A stretch of 31,827 nt of DNA, from assembly GCA_964512955.1 (NCBI GenBank), contig CAZEKX010000017.1:1-31827 (forward strand). Direction: 5' to 3'. A program made the position numbers and the translations under genes. Every line of letters begins with the position of its first letter. The stretch's first letter is position 1. Positions 16,441 to 23,404 of this stretch are shown here, piece by piece. The notes below the pieces were generated by a model. It had not been told where the DNA came from, did no database searches, and saw only the letters and a program-made list of their open reading frames with translations. Source of the stretch: HGM04593 sp964512955 (GTDB lineage: Bacteria; Bacteroidota; Bacteroidia; Bacteroidales; Bacteroidaceae).

Positions 16441-16619
16441 ACAACAAAAGTTTTCCAAAAAAATTTTTATATTATTGATTACCAATGTTTTATTTTTCAA
16501 AGTTACAGAAAAAGTTTTCCAAAACAGAAACATTGCAAAAATTATGCTTTGAAAAAAATTCAAGGAATAGAGAACAAATATACGCAAAATGTACATCATT
16601 TTGGAGAACTGTAATAAAA

Positions 16620-16649
16620 AAATCCGCCTGCACAAGTACAGGCGGATTT
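16620..16649 (-). terminator. Rho-independent terminator of dnaA
   Basis: An 11-base perfect stem (AAATCCGCCTG with CAGGCGGATTT) around an 8-base loop. On the minus strand it is followed directly by a T-run (ATTTTTTTATT). It begins 18 bases after the dnaA stop. Confidence 0.9.
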
Positions 16650-16667
16650 ACTCTATTCGGCCACTGT

Positions 16668-18020
16668 TTATGCACTTTGCAACAGCATCTCTATTTCGTT
16701 TAGTTCACCACGGAACTGTTTGTCTGTTTCGGCAAGGTTTGTAACAGCCTTGCATGCATGCAGAACTGTAGCATGATCTCTTCCTCCTATATATTGACCA
16801 ATTTTTGGAGTTGAAAGATCCAAATATTTCTTTGCAAGATACATTGCGACTTGACGCACCTGAACCACTTCGCGTTTTCTTGAACGAGTATTCAGGCTCT
16901 TTACATCGACGCCATAGTAACCGGCAACCTTGCTTATTATATCATCGATAGTAATAACAGGCTTTTCAAAGTCGGAGAAGTCGCCAACTATTTTACGGGC
17001 AAGGTTCAAATCGACATCTACATTGTTTATTGTAGAGTGCGCCATTATGGAAACCACTATACCTTCGAGGTCGCGAACGCTTGCATTTACATGTTCTGCT
17101 ATATAAGTTATTACCTCTTCGGGGAACTTTAAGCCATCTTTATGCGTCTTATTGCGAAGTATATTCTTGCGCAGTTCCAAGTCGGGTTTCTCCATTTCGG
17201 CACTCATGCCCCACTTGAAACGAGTTATAAGACGTTCCTCCATACCTTTTAATTGCATTGGAGAACGGTCGGAAGTCATAATTAACTGCTTTCCGTTCAA
17301 ATGCAGATGGTTGAATATATGGAAAAATGCATTCTGTGTCTTTTGCAAACCGGCAAATTCCTGAATATCGTCTATTATGAGAACATCCACATCTTGGTAG
17401 AACTTCATAAACGAATTGAAATTCTTTTGCAGAATCGACTCTGTGTATTGCACCTGAAACAGATGTGCCGAAACATACAACACATGAAGTTCGGGGTGCA
17501 ACTCCTGAATTTTGCAACCAATAGCGTTTATTAAGTGTGTTTTACCAACACCCGAAGGACCATATATAAACAATGGGTTAAATGCTCTACCGGGCTTGTC
17601 GGCAACGCTCATAGCAACAGAACGCGACAAACGATTGCTTACACCCTCGACAAAATTATCAAATGTATATCGCCCGATAAGTTTTGAATCCCAGTTATCG
17701 ATAACAGATTCTTCGGAATGCACCTGTTCCACCTCGGGCTCAAATTCCACGACTTTATCATTCTCTTTGTCGGCAAGGATGCTATACATCAGTTTGGTAC
17801 CCTCGCCCATAACCTTAAAAAGAGCAAAACGCAACAGACTGACATAGTTTCCCTCGAGGAACTCATACACAAAGATACTCTTAACCTGAATGGTTAAGGT
17901 ATTGTCCTCGTACTTGACCGGCGTGATATTTGCGAACCAAGTATCGAAAATTACTTTCGAGACATTATCACGAATTATTTCGAGACAATTATCCCACTTT
18001 GCTAAAAGTTCCGAGTTCAT
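16668..18020 (-). CDS. dnaA: Chromosomal replication initiator DnaA
   Basis: Binds DnaA boxes at the origin and opens DNA in its ATP form. The 450 residues follow the family: N-terminal domain I (about 1-80) with WFANI, a short acidic linker (about 83-112), AAA+ domain from about 115 with Walker A GPSGVGKT at 154-161 and Walker B IIDDIQ at 215-220, the Arg-finger region and the C-terminal DNA-binding helix-turn-helix with the signature GGRDHATVLHA. Its neighbours are dnaX upstream and nrdJ downstream, all on the minus strand; dnaN is not adjacent. A promoter-like site lies about 110 bases ahead of the start. Confidence 0.98.
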   Translation of the reverse strand: MNSELLAKWDNCLEIIRDNVSKVIFDTWFANITPVKYEDNTLTIQVKSIFVYEFLEGNYVSLLRFALFKVMGEGTKLMYSILADKENDKVVEFEPEVEQVHSEESVIDNWDSKLIGRYTFDNFVEGVSNRLSRSVAMSVADKPGRAFNPLFIYGPSGVGKTHLINAIGCKIQELHPELHVLYVSAHLFQVQYTESILQKNFNSFMKFYQDVDVLIIDDIQEFAGLQKTQNAFFHIFNHLHLNGKQLIMTSDRSPMQLKGMEERLITRFKWGMSAEMEKPDLELRKNILRNKTHKDGLKFPEEVITYIAEHVNASVRDLEGIVVSIMAHSTINNVDVDLNLARKIVGDFSDFEKPVITIDDIISKVAGYYGVDVKSLNTRSRKREVVQVRQVAMYLAKKYLDLSTPKIGQYIGGRDHATVLHACKAVTNLAETDKQFRGELNEIEMLLQSA

Positions 18021-18129
18021 CGTTTACTAATAAATTTACTGTTTATTGTGCTTAGAATAGAAGTGTTTGCTTTTTGAAAAACCACCGCATAAACGGTAAC
18101 GCAAACTCTAATTCTTGCTTTTCTCTTTG

Positions 18130-18161
18130 CAAATATCCGAAAAGAAATAAGAAAAAACAAG
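18130..18161 (-). promoter_or_regulatory. Probable promoter of dnaA
   Basis: On the minus strand CTTG (18158-18161), 20 bases, then GATATTTG (18130-18137), each one base from the TTTG and TAnnTTTG consensus. It would give a leader of roughly 100 bases. Confidence 0.5.
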
Positions 18162-18531
18162 TGCAAAAAAAAGCGCGTTTTTTTGGCTTTACTAAGGGGT
18201 TAAATATCAGACATTTAGAAAAGTCGTTTTTGCGAAGGCTGTTTATTTGATAAAAATATTCAACGCTTTAATTATTAACGTATTAACCTGTTGATAACTT
18301 TCTACACAACATTCTTTAAAATAGTTTTTTAGTGCCTCTGGGCATAAAAAGAAAACGGATGACGAATGCAAGAAGTAAAATTGATTTACACCACATTATT
18401 ATTTAGAACAATTCTATATAAGTGATTTTATTTTTTATTTTAAAAAATTTTGCATGGTAAAAATTTCCTCTCTTTTTTCTTTGCTTTTTTCTTTGCCATA
18501 AAGAAAAAAATCGCAACAGATATAATGCAAT

Positions 18532-18566
18532 ATAAGGTATTGTCCTCGAAAGAGACAACACCTTAT
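18532..18566 (-). terminator. Hairpin terminator of dnaX
   Basis: ATAAGGTATTGTC (18532-18544) pairs with GACAACACCTTAT (18554-18566) across a 9-base loop with a single mismatch that becomes a G-U pair in minus-strand RNA. It sits 30 bases after the dnaX stop; the T-run is weak on the minus strand. Confidence 0.65.
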
Positions 18567-18595
18567 ATATATATTAAAAAGTATACAGAAGAATC

Positions 18596-20419
18596 TTAAG
18601 AGAGTTCAAGATTGAGTCTCTCCCTCAACTTCTCTATTATAGGATTTTTTTCTCTTAGAATCTCATATTGCCTCTTTCTATCATAGACATGACGTTCAAC
18701 AACAACCTCATTGACATTTATGGTAACCTTAAGATTACAACCCGGAAGATAGGTGCCTATTCCCTCAAGAATACGTGGCATCTCTTTCTCGAACATTTCT
18801 GCCGCCAACTGGTTATCTACCGAAATTTCGAATCGTCCTTCGTCTATCAGATGGGGCGATATTATTTTCATACGGTCGGCAAGAGCACGTTCGTTTTCGG
18901 GCAGTTGCAAGGCAAATGAGGTCCATGCCTGTAACAGGTTTTCGTTTGTAACCTTCACCTTACTCTCAACCACACTGTTTTGAGCAATGGCATTACCAAC
19001 TTTGTTACCAACTGCCTCGGATGCAGGTTGCGTGTCTTGTTTAGTATTAAGCATACTCCTTACGCCACCGAACATGCGACCCAAAGATGCCGATGGAGCG
19101 ACACCTGTTTTAGGGCGTAAAGACTCGGGGCGACCATGCATTACAGTTGCACGTGGTTCTTCAGATATTGGCTTTTGCTCCGATTTGTTTATTGTTTGTT
19201 TCGGTGTTACTGTCGCAGTTTTTGAGACTTGCTCTTTGACACTCTGAATGCTATCGTCATTCTGAGGTCTGTTAAAAATAGGCTTCAACTTAGGGCTACG
19301 CCCACCGGAAACATCGCTATCGTCCCCGGAAACCAGTTGCGACAATTGAATTATTGTCAGTTCAACCAGAAGCCTCTTGTTGCGACTCGCTCTGTAGTTC
19401 ATACTACAATCGCTGCATAGTTTAATTGCACGGAACAAGAACTTGGGTGTACACCTTTGTGCTTGTGTTGCATACCTGTTTCGCAGTTCATCGCTACCTT
19501 CAAAGAGAGGCAATGTTAGCGGGTCGCTACTCACAAGCAGGTCGCGGAAGTGCGAAGCGGCACCTTCTATGAATATAGAGCCTTCGAAACCCTTGTTCAG
19601 CACATCGTTGAAGAGCAACAAAGCCGCAGATGTCTTACCGTCGAGCAAGTAGTCGGTAACACGGAAATAGTACTCGTAATCCAGTACATTAAGGCTCTCT
19701 ATAACCTTTGTATATGTGAGGTCGCCCTGCGTAAAACTGACCATCTGGTCGAAAAGAGACAGAGCGTCACGCATACAACCGTCGGACTTCTGTGCCACAA
19801 TACGCAAAGCCTCATATTCAGCATTTATTCCCTCTTTTGTTGCAATGCCCTGCAGATGCAAAACAATATCGGCAACCTCTATGCGACTGAAGTCGTATAT
19901 TTGGCAACGAGAAAGAATAGTAGGAATTATCTTATGTTTTTCGGTTGTTGCAAGAATAAATATAGCATGTGCCGGAGGCTCCTCAAGTGTTTTCAGGAAA
20001 GCATTGAAAGCCGCCTGCGAAAGCATGTGAACCTCATCAATGATATACACCTTATATTTACCTACCTGAGGCGGAATACGCACCTGCTCATTCAAAGAGC
20101 GAATATCCTCGACAGAGTTATTGCTTGCAGCATCGAGTTCATATATGGAGTACGAACGTTGCTGGTTAAAAGAGCGACACGACTCACATTCATTGCAAGG
20201 TTCGCCATCGGCAGTAAGATGTTTACAATTTATAGTCTTGGCAAATATTCGTGCACATGTTGTTTTACCTACGCCACGCGGGCCACAGAAGAGGTATGCA
20301 TGTGCCAATTTCCCGCTATGAATAGCATTTTTAAGAGTTGTGGTAAGTGCTTTCTGTGCAACCACCGACTCAAATGTATCGGGACGATATTTTCGTGCTG
20401 AGACAATATAATTCTCCAT
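18596..20419 (-). CDS. dnaX: DNA polymerase III subunit gamma/tau
   Basis: Clamp-loader ATPase that loads the sliding clamp and, as tau, couples polymerases at the fork. The 607 residues hold Walker A GPRGVGKT at 46-53, four zinc-binding cysteines (65, 75, 78, 81), DAASNNSVEDIR at 96-107, Walker B IIDEVHML at 126-133, sensor ATTEKHK and SRC motif. After about residue 370 comes a low-complexity linker, then a conserved C-terminal domain (from about 480, LLQAWTSFALQLPENERAL) as in other Bacteroidetes. No slippery A-run for a gamma-length frameshift was noticed. Confidence 0.96.
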   Translation of the reverse strand: MENYIVSARKYRPDTFESVVAQKALTTTLKNAIHSGKLAHAYLFCGPRGVGKTTCARIFAKTINCKHLTADGEPCNECESCRSFNQQRSYSIYELDAASNNSVEDIRSLNEQVRIPPQVGKYKVYIIDEVHMLSQAAFNAFLKTLEEPPAHAIFILATTEKHKIIPTILSRCQIYDFSRIEVADIVLHLQGIATKEGINAEYEALRIVAQKSDGCMRDALSLFDQMVSFTQGDLTYTKVIESLNVLDYEYYFRVTDYLLDGKTSAALLLFNDVLNKGFEGSIFIEGAASHFRDLLVSSDPLTLPLFEGSDELRNRYATQAQRCTPKFLFRAIKLCSDCSMNYRASRNKRLLVELTIIQLSQLVSGDDSDVSGGRSPKLKPIFNRPQNDDSIQSVKEQVSKTATVTPKQTINKSEQKPISEEPRATVMHGRPESLRPKTGVAPSASLGRMFGGVRSMLNTKQDTQPASEAVGNKVGNAIAQNSVVESKVKVTNENLLQAWTSFALQLPENERALADRMKIISPHLIDEGRFEISVDNQLAAEMFEKEMPRILEGIGTYLPGCNLKVTINVNEVVVERHVYDRKRQYEILREKNPIIEKLRERLNLELS

Positions 20420-20447
20420 ATATATAAAAAAACAGTTTTATCTTGTG

Positions 20448-20455
20448 CGAAGATA
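20448..20455 (-). promoter_or_regulatory. Possible -7 box of dnaX
   Basis: TATCTTCGCA on the minus strand, one base from TAnnTTTG, about 29 bases ahead of the dnaX ATG. No TTTG occurs at the right distance upstream. Confidence 0.45.
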
Positions 20456-20498
20456 GTAATAAAAATGTCTCAAAGTATGATGCTTTCCAAAAATTTTC

Positions 20499-20506
20499 TA
20501 TCTTCG
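20499..20506 (+). promoter_or_regulatory. Possible -7 box of the FtsB-like gene
   Basis: TATCTTCGCA on the plus strand, 43 bases ahead of the ATG and arranged back to back with the same element of dnaX 44 bases away. Confidence 0.45.
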
Positions 20507-20548
20507 CACTCGAAAAGATTTTTAATCCCCGACAGAATATTATTTACC

Positions 20549-20848
20549 ATGAACGACAGTATAGGAGAGTTCCTTAGTTGGATTGTAAAACATAAATATC
20601 TATTTGTTACAATAGCATTTTTGTCAATGATAGTATTCCTTGACGAGAACAACCTGTTGAAACACATTCAAAACCAACGAGAAATCACCGAACTAAAGAC
20701 AGAGATAAAAGACTTGCAAGAGCAACACAATACAATAGTACGCAAATTAGGCGAATTGGACAAAGATGCAGATGTGCTGGAAAAAGTTGCAAGAGAGAAG
20801 TATGGCATGCACCTCGAAGATGAAGAAATTTTTATTATAGAAGATTAA
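20549..20848 (+). CDS. Septum formation initiator protein (FtsB/DivIC family)
   Basis: A 99-residue bitopic membrane protein: short cytoplasmic N-terminus, one membrane segment (about 16-32), a coiled coil (about 38-72, NNLLKHIQNQREITELKTEI) and the conserved C-terminal block KVAREKYGMHLEDEEIFII. Members bridge early and late division proteins (FtsL, FtsQ/DivIB) at the septum. I start at the ATG at 20549; the frame is open to 20465, but the extra residues overlap the promoter and are not family-like. Divergent from dnaX and followed 39 bases later by a small membrane protein gene. Confidence 0.88.
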   Translation: MNDSIGEFLSWIVKHKYLFVTIAFLSMIVFLDENNLLKHIQNQREITELKTEIKDLQEQHNTIVRKLGELDKDADVLEKVAREKYGMHLEDEEIFIIED

Positions 20849-20887
20849 AAAGTTCTTTAAGAAACTATTTAAAACCATTCAAACAAT

Positions 20888-21223
20888 ATGAAGATTGCAA
20901 ACCTATTATATATGCTGGGAGCGTGTGCAGTACTTGCTGGTGCCATACTTAAAATGTTCCAACCACAAGAGGCATCATTAATCTTTTTATCGGGAGCAAT
21001 ACTATTTGCTGTAATGCAATTCATAACACGATACAAGAGTAACAACTTTACCATTCGCCGATTAGTGTGGCAACAGCAACTTGGCGGAGTAATACTCATT
21101 GTAGCAGGCATACTTATGTTCACTCACACTCGCAACGAATGGATTATAGTAACATTCATTGCCGCGCTTATTGAACTTTATACTGCATTCCGCATTTCAC
21201 AAGAGATAAATAAAGAGAGATAA
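20888..21223 (+). CDS. Small membrane protein of unknown function
   Basis: A 111-residue protein with four predicted membrane segments (about 5-22, 30-46, 64-80, 86-102) and a short basic loop RYKSNNFTIRR. It matches no family I can name with confidence. It follows the FtsB-like gene by 39 bases on the same strand, so the two are probably co-transcribed; a cell-division link is only a guess from position. Confidence 0.75.
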   Translation: MKIANLLYMLGACAVLAGAILKMFQPQEASLIFLSGAILFAVMQFITRYKSNNFTIRRLVWQQQLGGVILIVAGILMFTHTRNEWIIVTFIAALIELYTAFRISQEINKER

Positions 21224-21262
21224 TAAAATAAAAACATATACATATTAACTATAGTTACAATA

Positions 21263-21300
21263 AGAAGTTATTTAAATTTAAGTAGGTTTAAACAACTTCT
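21263..21300 (+). terminator. Hairpin behind the small membrane protein gene
   Basis: AGAAGTT (21263-21269) pairs with AACTTCT (21294-21300), continued inward by TTTAAA with TTTAAA after one mismatch. It lies 39 bases after the stop. No T-run follows, so termination is inferred from position. Confidence 0.4.
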
Positions 21301-21369
21301 AATTAGCAATACAAAAAAACAGACAAATTAAAATAACATAATATTAAAAGCATTGGCTTTTATTCTGTA

Positions 21370-21479
21370 CTCCGTGAAATTTGGCGATTTTATAAAGTGT
21401 ACAAGAATAGAGTTGATGCCTGCGCTATGCGTGGGTTTCACACTTTCTGTACACTTAGGTTCGCCAAAACCTCACGGAG
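21370..21479 (+). ncRNA. Candidate structured RNA: long nested imperfect hairpin ahead of mod-res
   Basis: Four consecutive stems nest around one centre. CTCCGTGA (21370-21377) pairs with TCACGGAG (21472-21479). TTGGCGA (21381-21387) pairs with TCGCCAA (21461-21467). AAGTGTACA (21395-21403) plus GAA pairs with TTC plus TGTACACTT (21448-21456). CCTGCGC (21419-21425) pairs with GCGTGGG (21429-21435) around the loop TAT, with two wobble pairs. An asymmetric bubble of 11 and 9 bases separates the last two stems. A T-run (about 21500-21506) follows on the plus strand. The layout of closing stem, bubble and apical stem recalls 6S-type RNAs; a mobile-element remnant or a leader of mod is also possible. 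Strand is uncertain because the fold works on both. No convincing promoter is seen directly upstream. The 332-base gap (21224-21555) holds no gene. Confidence 0.5.
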
Positions 21480-21555
21480 AAGAAAGTGGATTCTCACGCT
21501 TTTTTTGTGATGTAGACTACTCAGAAACAGGGTCAATGCATAACACAGCCCTACT

Positions 21556-23400
21556 ATGCCACAAAAATCTCTTATTAACGAACTGCCTCGTATTGTTGAA
21601 AAAGGGAAACGAGAAGCCCAAAAAATTCTTGAACGTATCAATTCCGACACTAAAATTGGGTTACAGACCAACGAACTTGTACTCCCCAACAAAGACGACG
21701 GTATGTATAGCGGTACAATACCACAGATTAGCAACAATGAGTGGCGAAATCGCCTTATCTATGGCGACAACCAATTCATTATGCAAGCACTTTTGGCAGG
21801 CGACCCCGACACCGCCATGCCCTCGTTGCGTGGTATGGTCGATTTAATATACATTGACCCACCGTTTGATAGTAAGGCCGACTATAGAACAAAAGTTAGT
21901 TTACCTAACATATCGTTATCGCAGAAACCGACCGTCATTGAGCAATTTGCCTATTCCGATACTTGGAAAGATGGTACGGTTTCCTACCTCGAAATGCTTT
22001 ATCCTCGCCTTGTGCTTATGCGTGAGTTGTTAAGTGAGCAAGGTTCTATCTATGTACATATAGATTGGCATGTAGGGCATTATGTAAAACTTCTATTGGA
22101 TGATGTGTTTGGAAAAGAGAATTTTGCAAACGAAATTATTTGGCATTTTGTAAAAGGTGCAAGTTCCAATTCAAGTTTCGGAAGAAAGCATCAAGTGATA
22201 TTCTATTACAAAAAAACATCTAATCCTATCTTTAATCTGGATGATGTTAGAGTTGAATATAATCCCGAAACCATTGCAAGAGCAAAAAGAGGAGAAGCAC
22301 GATACCAAAATGTAGATGCCGACACTTTGGAATTAAAAGGGAAAAATCCAGGTGATGTTTGGATGGATATATTCCCCGTACAAGGCAATTCACTCCAAAA
22401 TACTAATTACGCCACCCAAAAGCCCGAAAAGTTATTAGAACGAATCATCAAAGCAAGCAGCAATGAAAACTCCATTGTATTGGACCTTTTTGGTGGCAGT
22501 GGCACGACAGCAGCAGTGGCTGACAGGTTAGATAGAAGATGGATTACTACCGACATTGGCAAGCCTGCCACAATGGTTATGCGTAAGCGTTTTATTGACC
22601 AAGGAGTTAAACCGTTCCTATACCAATCTATTGGCGACTATCAAAAGGAGCAGTTCGAGAATAGCGAGTTTCAGCGTGTGGGCGACCTTGCACAAATCGT
22701 TCTTGGCCTGTATGGAGCAATCCCATTCGAGGATAGCAAGAATATTGGTTACATAAAGGATGGTACCCTTGTTATTGCAGATAGCCCCAATGTGCTGACA
22801 TCGCACGCCACAATACGCCGAGCATCGGAGTTGCGAAATACATACAAAGGCGGCGGTTGGAATAGGGTTATTGTACTCGGTTGGAACTTTGCGTTCGACA
22901 TATCGGAAGCGGTGCAAAAGTACAAAGAGGTTGAAGTATTGGTTATTCCACCCGACTTACTGGACAAGTTATCGACTAAAAAAGGGTTTAAGGAGTTAAA
23001 GAACAAGGTTCGCTTCAACTCCTTACAGTACCTTACTATCAAACCTATAAGCATCGTAGAGCAGAACGATATGGACGAACTAAACATTTCACTCGATAAC
23101 TACATACTCCTATCTCCCGATAACATTCCACTCGATGACAAGGACAAGGCGAAACTATCGGAGTTGATAGCAACCGACCCATTAGCGTTGATTGAGTATT
23201 GGAGCATTGACCCCGACTATGACGGTAAGATATTCCGTAGTCAATGGCAGGATTACAGAGGTAATACCCTCAACGATAACGACAACCTACATTGTGTCTA
23301 CTCTGCCCGATTGCGTGTTACCCACAAAAGTGGTCGTGTGATAGCGATTAAGGCGGTTGATGTATTCGGGTTTGAAAGTATGGTTGTTGAAAACATCTAA
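21556..23400 (+). CDS. mod: Type III restriction-modification methyltransferase (Mod)
   Basis: Recognises a short asymmetric site and methylates adenine on one strand; also the specificity subunit for Res. In 614 residues the beta-class motif order is visible: motif IV DPPF at 101-104 precedes the SAM-binding motif I DLFGGSGTT at 310-318, with the likely target-recognition part between (about 200-290). YATQKPEKLLERII just before motif I is typical of this group. The C-terminal half (about 340-614) matches Type III Mod length. I see no simple-sequence repeat of the kind that makes some mod genes phase variable. Res follows 4 bases after the stop. The pair is flanked by the structured element and a palindrome, consistent with acquisition as a cassette. 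Confidence 0.9.
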   Translation: MPQKSLINELPRIVEKGKREAQKILERINSDTKIGLQTNELVLPNKDDGMYSGTIPQISNNEWRNRLIYGDNQFIMQALLAGDPDTAMPSLRGMVDLIYIDPPFDSKADYRTKVSLPNISLSQKPTVIEQFAYSDTWKDGTVSYLEMLYPRLVLMRELLSEQGSIYVHIDWHVGHYVKLLLDDVFGKENFANEIIWHFVKGASSNSSFGRKHQVIFYYKKTSNPIFNLDDVRVEYNPETIARAKRGEARYQNVDADTLELKGKNPGDVWMDIFPVQGNSLQNTNYATQKPEKLLERIIKASSNENSIVLDLFGGSGTTAAVADRLDRRWITTDIGKPATMVMRKRFIDQGVKPFLYQSIGDYQKEQFENSEFQRVGDLAQIVLGLYGAIPFEDSKNIGYIKDGTLVIADSPNVLTSHATIRRASELRNTYKGGGWNRVIVLGWNFAFDISEAVQKYKEVEVLVIPPDLLDKLSTKKGFKELKNKVRFNSLQYLTIKPISIVEQNDMDELNISLDNYILLSPDNIPLDDKDKAKLSELIATDPLALIEYWSIDPDYDGKIFRSQWQDYRGNTLNDNDNLHCVYSARLRVTHKSGRVIAIKAVDVFGFESMVVENI

Positions 23401-23404
23401 CGAT

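Larger units (their letters stand above)
18021..18595. other. 575-base AT-rich gap between dnaA and dnaX; origin candidate at best
   Basis: No gene is visible in this stretch. It holds the dnaA promoter (18130-18161), an AT-rich part with TATTAACGTATTAACCTG and a near DnaA box (TTATCAACA read on the minus strand at 18289-18297), a tandem TTTTTTCTTTGC direct repeat (about 18474-18497) and the dnaX hairpin (18532-18566). A cluster of good DnaA boxes, which an active origin would need, is not seen. Confidence 0.45.

Noticed and set aside
19550..20401. A 283-codon open frame on the plus strand antisense to dnaX
   Set aside because: It lies wholly within the well-conserved ATPase domain of dnaX, is rich in Cys, Phe and Tyr like other shadow frames here, and matches no family.
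21370..21479. Invertible promoter flanked by the inverted repeats
   Set aside because: The enclosed segment has no TAnnTTTG box, and the inner part is itself paired, which fits a folded RNA better than a switch.
21556..23400. Phase-variable repeat tract in mod
   Set aside because: No tandem short repeat was found in or just ahead of the gene.
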